Shown: positions 46,394 to 58,519, counted from the first letter of the stretch. The stretch is 64,000 bases of DNA from Stenopsyche tienmushanensis (GCA_008973525.1 WACJ01000009.1:62001-126000), one strand, 5' to 3'. Numbers and translations: made by a program. Notes: generated by a model not told the origin, from the sequence alone.

Positions 46394-46720
46394 TCAGCTT
46401 GTTAGATAATAATAATTTAAAACGACCTCGTTTTCATCTGTACTCTCGTCTTCTGATTTTTGGGTTGTCACAAAAACCATGTATAATAAATTTGTTTCAA
46501 CCATATATTTTTGCATCACTAATTTTTAAATATCATCAATATTCATATTATTAAGGTCTTCACTTCCTGTAGATTTAACAAATTCTAACATTACATCCAT
46601 TCTGTTCTTAATTGGCTCGATTAGATTAATCTTATATCTTACTTGAATGATGTTATATAGTTTATATGCCGCTAAATCCAAAATGTATTGATATTCTCCC
46701 AAATTCATTGGATTTGTCAA
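46394..46720 (-). other. Conserved spacer frame, copy 2 (one in-frame stop)
   Basis: An open frame from 46720 reads MTNPMNLGEYQYILDLAAYK, then LYNIIQVRYKINLIEPIKNR, then SEDLNNMNIDDI and a TAA at 46526-46528. It continues open for 43 codons (VETNLLYMVFVTTQKSEDES) to a TGA at 46394-46396. A GTAAGATA donor-like site follows the IIQ codons. The part after PIKNR is shared with 42830-43066. Product unknown, with no signal peptide. It lies between the promoter of copy 2 and the 3' end of copy 3, on the same strand as both. Confidence 0.4.
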
Positions 46721-46854
46721 AGACCTTGTTCAATATTTACAATAATTCCTTATCTTTATTTTAATGTTTTTATGCAGTTGTATGCGTTATGATGAAGGCG
46801 AGTGGTAAGAAGAAGGTGATCGGGTGCTGACAGAAAGCCTCTCATCAACTATTA

Positions 46855-47030
46855 TCTTTTATTTACGAAGAGAGAGGTTACAGCTATGAGCCCGTAGGAA
46901 GGACATCTTCCTGCAACTAAGGTTATCCGACGACTCTTACTTATTGCGCCTCACAAAAAGATGCTATAAAGCTGTGCACACGCAAAGAGATATATAGACG
47001 CAATGTGTCCGCAGGAAGACAAAAAAAGTC
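46855..47030 (-). repeat. Repeat R3 in the carboxypeptidase spacer
   Basis: On the minus strand it matches 18262-18411 (GTCGTCGGATA, GGAAGATGTCCTTCCTACGG, CTCTCTCTTCGTAAA). It sits within the roughly 0.5 kb (46618-47124) that is absent from the spacer next to copy 1, so it was probably inserted there before the recent tandem duplication. Confidence 0.55.
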
Positions 47031-47332
47031 ATTGTTAATTTTATACATTGCATCAGAAGGAAGACAGAAATATATCTATTAACTTATTATGTAATTAACT
47101 CTGTCATCTAAATATTTCACATATGTCATTTTTGACGGATACGTCTGAGTGGCTCGCGGGTGAATACTCATCAAAACTCAAAGGTTTTTATTTCGGAGAT
47201 AGAATGGAAATTTTGATCAACGTTATCCAATCATTTCGATATCGCTTAAGTGTGACCAAATTTGAAATAAAATAAAAACCTGTATTTTATGTTTAGCATT
47301 TTTTTTATATTTTTTTAGTTCAGTACATATTC

Positions 47333-50004
47333 TCAGTCTATCGAAACCAATTTAAGTCTAGCAGATTCTTTAAACATTGCCACTATAGAATCTATGACTT
47401 CTTCGCAGTTAGGGATGATTTGTTCAGGTGGAAGTATGAAGCCATCTCTTCCAGTGTCTCGCAATTCGTAGGTGAATGCAATAGGTACTTTAAATTTATG
47501 TTTAACCCAATCCATGCTCCAACCACTGGCTTCGTCTAATAAAAACAATCGCAAACATGTTAAAATAAAATAGTTATTGATTATAAATATATTGAAGAAA
47601 CTTAGAAGCAATGTCGTTTTATTTGGTGTAATGATTTTGCAATTATGTGTTTTTCTTAGTTGTCCTGAGATTACTACTTATTCAATCTGGACAATTGTTT
47701 TTAATTTGTCTATATGTGATATTTATTTCGTGCAAAGACATTACTCCTGGATATTTCTTAAACTCACAAAGTATTTCGGCGACGTTTCCAACTTTATATT
47801 CGGTACCATATCGATGCAATATAGCTTTCGCTGCCGCTTTACCGATTTTCAACTAAAAAAATAAAATACACTTTGAATTAATCAAACGAAGAATAAATAT
47901 TGTATCATTCGTGATGTGGTCATATTTCAACTCTTCGCCTACAATATTACCTTCACATATTTAAAGAAATACTTTAAATTCTAAGCAGTGCTTATTATGT
48001 TATGTAAATATTATCTGTTTAATCGATCAAATACGGTATTATTAATTTGAATACTTACTACATCATCATAATTATCCAAATGGTCCGACGTGTGTCCGTA
48101 TGGCATCAATAACATTTGGGAATACGAATGTAATGCTAAATAGACGTCCAAAGTGCTACCAATCGATTCAATATATTTGGATAGCGACGCTGTTTCCGGT
48201 TCAGAGAAAGCATGTGGTCCAGCATAATTCTGATGGCAAGTGTTGATGCTTGATCCTTTCTCTAAATATGAATAATTCTAGTTTTTTAAAATTCAAATTT
48301 TAACATTAGCACATTTATTTGGGCAACAAATCGATGTAAATTAAAAGGGACAACCGGTTTAGGAGGTTGTTATTTTTAAAGTTTTTCGTACTTTTTAACA
48401 AAGAAGGAATATTTAAAAATTGTTTAAATATAGAGAATATTTTGAAGTTTGTCTGGATTACTGGGCGGTATTTTAAGTGTTCGGAAATGTCAAATATGGT
48501 TTCAGAAATTTCGATCTGGAAATTTGGATTTAAAAAATTGCCGTGGAAGTGAAAGACTACGTAAGGTGAATGCCGCCACACTGACATGGTAAGTGACTGG
48601 TACTGTAATCCAACAGCAAATATCGATAAAATAACGGCCAATTCCAGATATTCATGGTCGAAAATTCAAAAAAAATCTGAAAAAAATCGGGAAGGTGTGG
48701 AGACAAAGAAGATGGGTGCCGCACGAGCTAAGCGAAGAGAACCTGGGCGACCGTTTTTAGGCAACTTAATAACTGGAAATGAGAAATGACTTCTATACTC
48801 TAATTATGGGCGTCAAAATCAATGGCTATCGAAGGGTCAGCTAGCAAAATCAACCCTTAAGCCCGGTTTGATATAGTGATATTTTTGACAGTCTGGATTT
48901 TGACCCTAATTACTATAATCCATTAAATTGACGCTTGGTCTTATAAGTAAAGAGTTACAAATATAATATAGAACATCCGATATTTATGTTCAGTTCTTTA
49001 TTTCGCTTTATTGATATGATGGTGGAAAAATTGAAAGTAATGGACAACGTCTATCATCATAGAATTCTATCAGGACAAACTTAGTAAACAGTATATATTA
49101 TAGTACCGTTCCAATGGAAATCCCAATTTCTATTGGGATCAGCACCGGCACACCATCTCGTATATGGCGTTCTTGTTTTGCGCCAAAGTCGATACTGGAA
49201 ATATATTTTAATTACTATTAATGTTATTATTTGTGACATGTTTTTAATGGTTATATATTCACCTTAGTATGGCTGTAAACATAGCCATCGGGATTGACAC
49301 TGGGGAAGAGATACCAATCGTAGTTTGTGGCTATCTTCTTGAAGGCAAGATTCTTAGTCGTAAGTAATTCATTGATTATGTATGTGACGGTGGCCGGTGA
49401 TATCCATTCTCGGGCATGTATACCACCCTCTATAAAAACACCCCTTTTGCCTTTATTAAATGTTATTTTAACGCCTTTTATATCGCGTCCTTCATAAGAC
49501 TTTCCGGCGGATATTATTTTGACGTTATTTGGATATTGAACGGCGAGGGATTCGAGCCAGGAATTGATGTCCTCGAGTTTGTAGTAACTATTCCATGTCA
49601 TTCCAGATCTGGCATAGTCTTTCACCGTTTCGTTTAAGATTTTACTGAAACATTTAACAGATTTATTATAAGATTATATAATTTTTGAAAAAAAGTCTAG
49701 CTTAAATATACCTTTGAATATCCTTAATAAACAATTCCGGTCTCATTCCGTTCGACTGCATAAGATGGACAAAAGACCGTTGATTCTTTGGTGCGACCAT
49801 AACATCCACTGGGATCCTCGAAGGATTCGGATCAACCCAAAAATCAAAATCATTTCTTACATGTTGTAACTTTATGAGGAAATCATTCTGCTCCTTCGTA
49901 GCCGGTTTGACCCGATACACTTTAAAACCTTCATATTCAAATTTTCCATCATTTCCACGCGCAGATACGATCACCAATGCAAACACGACCAATAATTTGA
50001 TCAT
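47333..50004 (-). CDS. Secreted zinc carboxypeptidase A-like (M14A), copy 3
   Basis: Exons: 50004-49712, 49644-49263, 49194-49107, 48261-48059, 47852-47768, 47535-47333, giving 417 residues with the same signal peptide, propeptide and catalytic set as copy 2 (His174, Glu177, His299, Tyr351, Glu374). Replacements relative to copy 2 include Asn152Asp, Ala258Ser, Thr266Asn, Phe298Leu, Tyr335His, Ile346Val, Ile350Leu, Gly356Trp, Ala361Val and Ile414Val. All but the first fall in the 3' exons. Gly356Trp changes SGGS to SGWS, two residues before the specificity residue Met358, where family members almost always keep Gly. The third intron is about 270 bases longer than in copy 2. Expected role is as for copy 2, possibly with altered substrate preference. 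Confidence 0.94.
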
Positions 50005-50106
50005 TTTATTTGATATAATCGACAATGGTATTGACGTCCTCGTCAGACAAAGCTAACACGTCGTCTCAAAACTTGAACACTCAATGCAAATTTTTGACCT
50101 GCATTC

Positions 50107-50114
50107 TATTTATA
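50107..50114 (-). promoter_or_regulatory. TATA box of carboxypeptidase copy 3
   Basis: TATAAATA on the minus strand has the same position relative to the ATG at 50004 as in copy 2. Surrounding promoter sequence is identical over several hundred bases. Confidence 0.65.
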
Positions 50115-50730
50115 TGGATCGTCGTATGACAGAGTTTAAAAAGCGAATACAAATGAGTATCACTAGAAATTGATAAACGAGCCGTGGTTGTAAAAGTGGC
50201 ACACTAAAAAGGTGATACTTATGCAGAACATAAAAAATAATATTTTATTAGTATACATAGAATGATTTTCGTTGTCAATAGTTGACTGGAATAAACAGAT
50301 AGTGTTATATTGACAAGTGGAACAAAAAATAAACGGTATAAACAATTAATGGAAAAACTATTGAGATGTTATGCCAAATGATTAACGGTATATTTAAGTT
50401 GATACTGTGTATAAAATGTACGACAATACAATAATATTGAGTCCTTCATGTTAATGAATCATAAAAAGGAGGTCAAAATTTCAAGCCGGCATTTTTATTT
50501 ATTAACTGTTTAAATGCCAAGAACCATGATTATAAATGAAATACTAATAAAATTAATATATTTTTGGCAAATTAGTTCTCCTGTGGAAAAAAAATCAAAC
50601 ATCTGCCACCGCCCTTATCAACTTATTGTTCTGCGTGCTTATCATATTCTTCGTTATTTGATTAACATCGTTATATTTTTTTTGTTTTGCTTACTTTGTA
50701 AATTCTGTACTTTTTTAATCGGAAATATCT

Positions 50731-51057
50731 TCAGCTTGTTAGATAATAATAATTTAAAACGACCTCGTTTTCATCTGTACTCTCGTCTTCTGATTTTTGG
50801 GTTGTCACAAAAACCATGTATAATAAATTTGTTTCAACCATATATTTTTGCATCACTAATTTTTAAATATCATCAATATTCATATTATTAAGGTCTTCAC
50901 TTCCTGTAGATTTAACAAATTCTAACATTACATCTATTCTGTTCTTAATTGGCTCGATTAGATTAATCTTATATCTTACTTGAATGATGTTATATAGTTT
51001 ATATGCCGCTAAATCCAAAATGTATTGATATTCTCCCAAATTCATTGGATTTGTCAA
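50731..51057 (-). other. Conserved spacer frame, copy 3
   Basis: A 4,337-base-offset duplicate of 46394-46720, differing by Ile for Met in KNRIDVMLEF. It has the same in-frame TAA (50863-50865) and terminal TGA. Product unknown. Confidence 0.4.
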
Positions 51058-51191
51058 AGACCTTGTTCAATATTTACAATAATTCCTTATCTTTATTTTA
51101 ATGTTTTTATGCAGTTGTATGCGTTATGATGAAGGCGAGTGGTAAGAAGAAGGTGATCGGGTGCTGACAGAAAGCCTCTCATCAACTATTA

Positions 51192-51367
51192 TCTTTTATT
51201 TACGAAGAGAGAGGTTACAGCTATGAGCCCGTAGGAAGGACATCTTCCCGCAACTAAGGTTATCCGACGACTCTTACTTATTGCGCCTCACAAAAAGATG
51301 CTATAAAGCTGTGCACACGCAAAGAGATATATAGACGCAATGTGTCCGCAGGAAGACAAAAAAAGTC
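51192..51367 (-). repeat. Repeat R3 in the second carboxypeptidase spacer
   Basis: Tandem duplicate of 46855-47030. One difference (CTTCCC for CTTCCT at 51246) makes the palindromic core slightly closer to the 18.3 kb copy. Confidence 0.55.
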
Positions 51368-51669
51368 ATTGTTAATTTTATACATTGCATCAGAAGGAAG
51401 ACAGAAATATATCTATTAACTTATTATGTAATTAACTCTGTCATCTAAATATTTCACATATGTCATTTTTGACGGATACGTCTGAGTGGCTCGCGGGTGA
51501 ATACTCATCAAAACTCAAAGGTTTTTATTTCGGAGATAGAATGGAAATTTTGATCAACGTTATCCAATCATTTCGATATCGCTTAAGTGTGACCAAATTT
51601 GAAATAAAATAAAAACCTGTATTTTATGTTTAGCATTTTTTTTATATTTTTTTAGTTCAGTACATATTC

Positions 51670-54341
51670 TCAGTCTATCGAAACCAATTTAAGTCTAGCA
51701 GATTCTTTAAACATTGCCACTATAGAATCTATGACTTCTTCGCAGTTAGGGATGATTTGTTCAGGTGGAAGTATGAAGCCATCTCTTCCAGTGTCTCGCA
51801 ATTCGTAGGTGAATGCAATAGGTACTTTAAATTTATGTTTAACCCAATCCATGCTCCAACCACTGGCTTCGTCTAATAAAAACAATCGCAAACATGTTAA
51901 AATAAAATAGTTATTGATTATAAATATATTGAAGAAACTTAGAAGCAATGTCGTTTTATTTGGTGTAATGATTTTGCAATTATGTGTTTTTCTTAGTTGT
52001 CCTGAGATTACTACTTATTCAATCTGGACAATTGTTTTTAATTTGTCTATATGTGATATTTATTTCGTGCAAAGACATTACTCCTGGATATTTCTTAAAC
52101 TCACAAAGTATTTCGGCGACGTTTCCAACTTTATATTCGGTACCATATCGATGCAATATAGCTTTCGCTGCCGCTTTACCGATTTTCAACTAAAAAAATA
52201 AAATACACTTTGAATTAATCAAACGAAGAATAAATATTGTATCATTCGTGATGTGGTCATATTTCAACTCTTCGCCTACAATATTACCTTCACATATTTA
52301 AAGAAATACTTTAAATTCTAAGCAGTGCTTATTATGTTATGTAAATATTATCTGTTTAATCGATCAAATACGGTATTATTAATTTGAATACTTACTACAT
52401 CATCATAATTATCCAAATGGTCCGACGTGTGTCCGTATGGCATCAATAACATTTGGGAATACGAATGTAATGCTAAATAGACGTCCAAAGTGCTACCAAT
52501 CGATTCAATATATTTGGATAGCGACGCTGTTTCCGGTTCAGAGAAAGCATGTGGTCCAGCATAATTCTGATGGCAAGTGTTGATGCTTGATCCTTTCTCT
52601 AAATATGAATAATTCTAGTTTTTTAAAATTCAAATTTTAACATTAGCACATTTATTTGGGCAACAAATCGATGTAAATTAAAAGGGACAACCGGTTTAGG
52701 AGGTTGTTATTTTTAAAGTTTTTCGTACTTTTTAACAAAGAAGGAATATTTAAAAATTGTTTAAATATAGAGAATATTTTGAAGTTTGTCTGGATTACTG
52801 GGCGGTATTTTAAGTGTTCGGAAATGTCAAATATGGTTTCAGAAATTTCGATCTGGAAATTTGGATTTAAAAAATTGCCGTGGAAGTGAAAGACTACGTA
52901 AGGTGAATGCCGCCACACTGACATGGTAAGTGACTGGTACTGTAATCCAACAGCAAATATCGATAAAATAACGGCCAATTCCAGATATTCATGGTCGAAA
53001 ATTCAAAAAAAATCTGAAAAAAATCGGGAAGGTGTGGAGACAAAGAAGATGGGTGCCGCACGAGCTAAGCGAAGAGAACCTGGGCGACCGTTTTTAGGCA
53101 ACTTAATAACTGGAAATGAGAAATGACTTCTATACTCTAATTATGGGCGTCAAAATCAATGGCTATCGAAGGGTCAGCTAGCAAAATCAACCCTTAAGCC
53201 CGGTTTGATATAGTGATATTTTTGACAGTCTGGATTTTGACCCTAATTACTATAATCCATTAAATTGACGCTTGGTCTTATAAGTAAAGAGTTACAAATA
53301 TAATATAGAACATCCGATATTTATGTTCAGTTCTTTATTTCGCTTTATTGATATGATGGTGGAAAAATTGAAAGTAATGGACAACGTCTATCATCATAGA
53401 ATTCTATCAGGACAAACTTAGTAAACAGTATATATTATAGTACCGTTCCAATGGAAATCCCAATTTCTATTGGGATCAGCACCGGCACACCATCTCGTAT
53501 ATGGCGTTCTTGTTTTGCGCCAAAGTCGATACTGGAAATATATTTTAATTACTATTAATGTTATTATTTGTGACATGTTTTTAATGGTTATATATTCACC
53601 TTAGTATGGCTGTAAACATAGCCATCGGGATTGACACTGGGGAAGAGATACCAATCGTAGTTTGTGGCTATCTTCTTGAAGGCAAGATTCTTAGTCGTAA
53701 GTAATTCATTGATTATGTATGTGACGGTGGCCGGTGATATCCATTCTCGGGCATGTATACCACCCTCTATAAAAACACCCCTTTTGCCTTTATTAAATGT
53801 TATTTTAACGCCTTTTATATCGCGTCCTTCATAAGACTTTCCGGCGGATATTATTTTGACGTTATTTGGATATTGAACGGCGAGGGATTCGAGCCAGGAA
53901 TTGATGTCCTCGAGTTTGTAGTAACTATTCCATGTCATTCCAGATCTGGCATAGTCTTTCACCGTTTCGTTTAAGATTTTACTGAAACATTTAACAGATT
54001 TATTATAAGATTATATAATTTTTGAAAAAAAGTCTAGCTTAAATATACCTTTGAATATCCTTAATAAACAATTCCGGTCTCATTCCGTTCGACTGCATAA
54101 GATGGACAAAAGACCGTTGATTCTTTGGTGCGACCATAACATCCACTGGGATCCTCGAAGGATTCGGATCAACCCAAAAATCAAAATCATTTCTTACATG
54201 TTGTAACTTTATGAGGAAATCATTCTGCTCCTTCGTAGCCGGTTTGACCCGATACACTTTAAAACCTTCATATTCAAATTTTCCATCATTTCCACGCGCA
54301 GATACGATCACCAATGCAAACACGACCAATAATTTGATCAT
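51670..54341 (-). CDS. Secreted zinc carboxypeptidase A-like (M14A), copy 4
   Basis: Exons: 54341-54049, 53981-53600, 53531-53444, 52598-52396, 52189-52105, 51872-51670, again 417 residues. The coding sequence looks identical to copy 3, including SGWS at 354-357. It is the most upstream member of the array. Upstream of 54360 its promoter differs from copies 2 and 3, so it could be expressed differently. A C-to-T change creates an extra in-frame ATG at 54378-54380. Starting there would add 13 residues before the signal peptide. The ATG at 54341 keeps the signal peptide at the N-terminus and is preferred. Function as for copy 3. Confidence 0.94.
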
Positions 54342-54443
54342 TTTATTTGATATAATCGACAATGGTATTGATGTCCTCATCAGACAAAGTTAACACGTCG
54401 TCTCAAAACTTGAACACTCAATGTAAATTTTTGACCTGTGTCC

Positions 54444-54451
54444 TATTTATA
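54444..54451 (-). promoter_or_regulatory. TATA box of carboxypeptidase copy 4
   Basis: TATAAATA on the minus strand is retained although neighbouring bases differ from copies 2 and 3 (for example CCTTATAAATAGG context against CCATATAAATAGA). Its conservation amid changes supports function. Confidence 0.65.
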
Positions 54452-54849
54452 AGGATCGTCGAATCACAGAGTTTAAAAAGCGAATACAAATGAGTATCAC
54501 TATAAATTGATAAATGAGCCGTGATTGTAAACGTGGCACACTTTTAAAAAAAGGTGATTCTTATGCAGAACATAAAAAATAATATTTTATTATTATACAT
54601 AGAATGATTTTCGTTGTCAATAGTTGACTGGAATAAACAGATAGTATTATATTGACAAGTGGAACAAAAATTAAACGGTATAAACAATCGTTTCCTTATA
54701 TGGATTTTTAACCGATGACCTCTCACTGTCCGGATGCTATAAGACTCTTTATTATCAGCATAAAATTTAACAGTATATATCGCTATTAATGTATTATTAT
54801 AATTTGTATAATCAACCTCTTTATAGCCAATCACAAGAGTGGTTCATCG

Positions 54850-56471
54850 TTTTTATTTTTGTTCAATTATCAAAATTCGCCTCAATTATCAAATTAAAGG
54901 TCAAATCATCAAATTAAAAAATGAATCATGGAGAACTGAGCTTTCAAAGCTAAGTCCTTCTGACAATACCCTTTGGAAAGTTGTAAAAACTCTCAAAAAT
55001 AAACCTAAAAAAAACCAGTTTAATTAATAATCAGTACCGAGTTCGATAGAGATAAGGCCAATTTGTTAGCAAAAACCTTTAAATTAAATCACAATATTTC
55101 AGAGAATATGAGTAATAGCAAAACCATTAAAATAGAAGTTAAATGGATTTGGGATTCCCAAGAAAACCCTAATACAAAAGCACATAAATTCAAACTGATA
55201 ACACCCATTGAAACTTTAAAAATAATCAGACAACTCAAAAGCAAGAAATCTCCTGGTTTCGACCTGGTCATCAAAAATCTCTAAAAAATAATTATTCAGT
55301 TGACAAAAATATTTAATGCTTGTTTGAGCATGGGGTACTTCCCATCCACTTGGAAGTCGGTGAAAGTCCTTCCATTGCCCAAACCAGGTAAAGACGCCAG
55401 CCACCTGATAATTTATCCACCGATTAGTTTACTTTCTGCACTAAGCAAAATTTATGAAAACTTATTCTGGATGAACTTAGCATAAATGTTATTAATAATG
55501 AGCAATTTTATTTTCGTAGGAATCAGTCTACGGCTCATCAGTTGACCAGGCTGACTGAACACATTACTAGAAACTTTAACACGAAGACAAGTACCGGTAT
55601 GTTACTACTCGATATCGAAAAGGTATTAGACACCGTCTGGCATCACGGTCTGATCCATAAAATTATATCCTTTAATTTTTCTATTTATCTTATTAAAATG
55701 ATCCAATCCTATTTGTACAAAAGATCATTTTCAGTAACCTTAAACAGAGCAACGTCAACTCCCCAGTCTGTTTCAACGGGAGTTCCTCAGGGCAGTATTT
55801 TAGGACCTCACCTGTTCAACATTTTCTTACATGATCCACCGACACCATCTCCATCAAAGTAGCACTCTGCGACAACGACACAGCATATTATATCAGCTGT
55901 CGAAGTAACAAGCTAATAGTCGGAAATCTCCAACGATGGCAAAAAACTGCATTCAAATATTTTGATCGTTGGAAACTCAAACTAAACAAAAAGAAAACCA
56001 AGCTATCTTAGTCTTCGTGAAACGGAAAAATCTTCAAATTGATCTAATAGTTGTCGGGTCCAGCTCCATCTAATGAAAAACCCAAGTGAAATACTTGGGA
56101 GTGACTTTGGACAAAAAACTGAGGTGGGGAACACAGGTGTCGGTGACTCGTGCCCGCGGATTAGCAGCTATGTGGGCGCTGCACTCTATTTTTCGTCGAC
56201 GCAGTGCTCTTTCAGCCTCCAACAATTTTTTATTATACAAAACGCTGATTCGACCTACACTCACATATGCCGCTTCCGTCTGGAGCAACATATGCAACAC
56301 TAACTACTATAAACTCCAAATCGTAAAAAATAAAGCCATAAAAATTGTTTTTAACACATTTCCATATACTAATACTAAACGTTTTCATAATAAAATTAAG
56401 CTTTCTTTTATAAAGGATATATTTTATAAAAATATTTTATTTTTCTGAATAAAGGTTTATAAATAAATAAA
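54850..56471 (+). pseudogene. 5'-truncated Jockey-like LINE reverse transcriptase, decayed
   Basis: Starting within the connector region (WRTELSKLSPSDNTLWKVVK), the remnant runs through the reverse transcriptase: FPSTWKSVKVLPLPKPGKD, ISLLSALSKIYE, then TGMLLLDIEKVLDTVWHHGL (catalytic block with the first Asp) and STGVPQGSILGPHLFNIFLH. It ends with the downstream YLGVTLDKKLRW and RPTLTYAASVW blocks near 56086-56450. The endonuclease domain is absent. The FADD box is degraded: after a frame change the text reads ALCDNDTAYY. Multiple stops and shifts are present. It ends in an AATAAA/TAAATAAATAAA tail at about 56446-56471, a typical LINE 3' end. It lies just upstream of the carboxypeptidase array, in opposite orientation. 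Confidence 0.88.
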
Positions 56472-58296
56472 GTACCTAACGTAAAGACGAGCGTTACCAT
56501 GAAGTCACGGTTCTTTAATATTCAACTGTATGATCACAATTTGAAATACGTTTTTCAATTATTAAAATTACGAACAAAGAAAATTGATATGAGAATTATG
56601 ATTATAAATTTCGAACGGGCATTAATTGAAAATTATAAGCTAATCACAATCATAAATTCTGATCAACGATGTTTAATGAATGCTGTAAATTTTGATTTTA
56701 AAACAGCAATATTCAGTCTGGAATTGAACAGATATTTTTTTCAAGACTAGCTTACCTGTCCAAATGTGACGTTTAACTCCTCCGTGCGGTTTTTACACCC
56801 TATTTTTTCAAAGTATGACTGCCTTGTTGATTTTGCATATATGAACTAATTTAATTAAGCCCCTAAGCTCTGGGTTTTAAATAAAAACTTTTTCTTCCCA
56901 GCGCAAAAATGTATAAAAGCTCGCGGCGCTTAAAAGTTCCGATTTAAAAAACAGATTTAAATGCTGAATATTCAAATGATGAAAAAGTTTTATATGTTAT
57001 GAAAAATTTCCGAGTTTTTCAACATTCGACGCCGCCCGCACCCGCAGGGGGTGTTCGAATTTATATCCGCGCAAAATCAAAGGTATTTTCGGAACCCTCC
57101 CCTAATTATTAACAACCCCTTAGTTCGAAACAACTAAACCGTGTCTGCGATTTTGCAGCGGGTCTCGCGAGACCGAAATTTGCATAGTCATCTTTCTTAA
57201 TTGCAGGGCTTGAATAACAATGCCGAGGCTGCATACAAGTCCGATGTGCGAGTATATAAGTTTGTATTCAGCGAAAAACTCTATAATACCGGAAAAAATA
57301 ATTGGCGAAACGAAGGACATCCGAAAATTTTCCAATGACTTAAACAAATTTGTTTTAATCGAAGTCCAATTAAAATGCACAATGGTGTTTTGAATCAAAA
57401 ACCGAACATCCGAACAAGAAAAACGCTTGCAAATCGAGGGGAGCATAAATTATTTTAAGGGGTGAAATATTTTAATTTCGGGTCTTTGAGCACTTGGAAT
57501 ATAAATGGTTTGTTTGCGGGGGTTGTAAATTGATTCCGTTCAGGCATCGCGATTTCTAACGTTTTTCTAATTTCAATCAAAATAACACCCCTTAACTATT
57601 TACATCTACGTGTCGTATACAATTTAATGCGAAACATCAAAGTATTTATGGCGGTGAATGTATATATTCGGAGGATTATAATATTTTGCCCATTCGACCC
57701 TTCGTCAGAAGAGCATTTCCATACTTCTTCCACCCTCATGGTGTACCTTAGAAGTATCCCCTTATCAGAATTCAAACCCTTTCAAGCGGTTTACACCTCG
57801 TCATTCCCTAAATACACGTTTTCCACAAATATGCTTTATGGCGATGTAATCATTAAAAGCCGCTAAACTCAATATCTCAACATGATACGATGAAATATTT
57901 AATTAAAATCAATACAAATTATGTGAATTATATGCGTGGTAATCATTTTTAGTTATTTCAATGCATACGTTTTTTTGCAATACAATAATATGATCGATCC
58001 TTAAAATGCTATAATATAATTCCATGAAGTTCATACATTATACAAGTATGATGTGTGTTACTTAATATTTAATTTCTTCCAATTTCTCCTTAATTCCCTT
58101 ATGAAATATTTAACCTAATAGCGAAAAAATCGCAGTATGACCGTTCCTTAAAAGACATTTGATCGATAATTTTCGATTATTATGATTTTTGTTTAACAAT
58201 GTTTTAAGATATGGTTTTCCAAATATTTTTCCTCCATCGACCCATTTTAAAAAGAGTACTCCATCAACCCCCGAACATTTTTCTTTATAGTATAAT
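56472..58296. other. Intergenic, no gene recognised
   Basis: Unrecognised open frames at 56499-56750 (83 codons), 57120-57446 (minus, 108 codons) and 57627-57866 have no motif or splice support. A GC-richer patch around 57030-57190 stands out but is unexplained. Confidence 0.4.
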
Positions 58297-58471
58297 AGCT
58301 GGTACCCGGTGCGTTGCTGCCACAGAAGTAATAATTCTAAAAATATCGTTTGAAATTTGAAAGAGTTATCTTGTTTAATTAGGAATGAAAGAAATAATGA
58401 AATTTATTTTATTTTGTTGGTTTTATTATAAATATGAACAAACAAACAAACGTTGATTTTTATATATAAGA
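58297..58471 (-). mobile_element. Mini-Helitron, about 175 bp
   Basis: On the minus strand it starts TCTTATATATAAAAATCAAC and ends GCACCGGGTACCAGCTAT. It thus has both Helitron-type ends, the 3' end nearly identical to that of the 10.2-13.3 kb element for about 80 bases (TTCTGTGGCAGCAACGC). The final CTAT, not CTAG, is a mutation or shift. It probably moved with proteins supplied by a full element. Confidence 0.65.
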
Positions 58472-58519
58472 TATACTGTAAATTAATTATACTATACTTT
58501 TATTATCTTAGAAAGTGCA

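Larger units (their letters stand above)
44770..54360 (-). repeat. Near-identical 4,337-bp tandem repeat covering the gene array
   Basis: Positions x and x+4337 agree almost everywhere from about 44770 to about 50020. I noted only a handful of differences, for example 46603/50940 (C/T, Met to Ile in the spacer frame) and 46909/51246 (T/C). The array therefore spans slightly over two units and carries genes 3 and 4 entire plus the 5' half of gene 2. Left of 44770 copy 2 diverges by several percent and has length differences. Right of 54360 similarity falls and ends near 54690. This indicates recent unequal crossing over, or duplication in the assembly. Confidence 0.9.

Noticed and set aside
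46177..46554. Plus-strand 125-codon frame repeated at 50514
   Set aside because: It lies opposite the conserved minus-strand spacer frame and is identical only because the unit is a recent duplicate. The diverged spacer at 42.6-43.0 kb does not keep it open.
48586..48789. 67-codon frame in intron 3 of copies 3 and 4 as a possible nested gene
   Set aside because: It lies in the intron-length difference relative to copy 2, is not recognised, and has no independent conservation.
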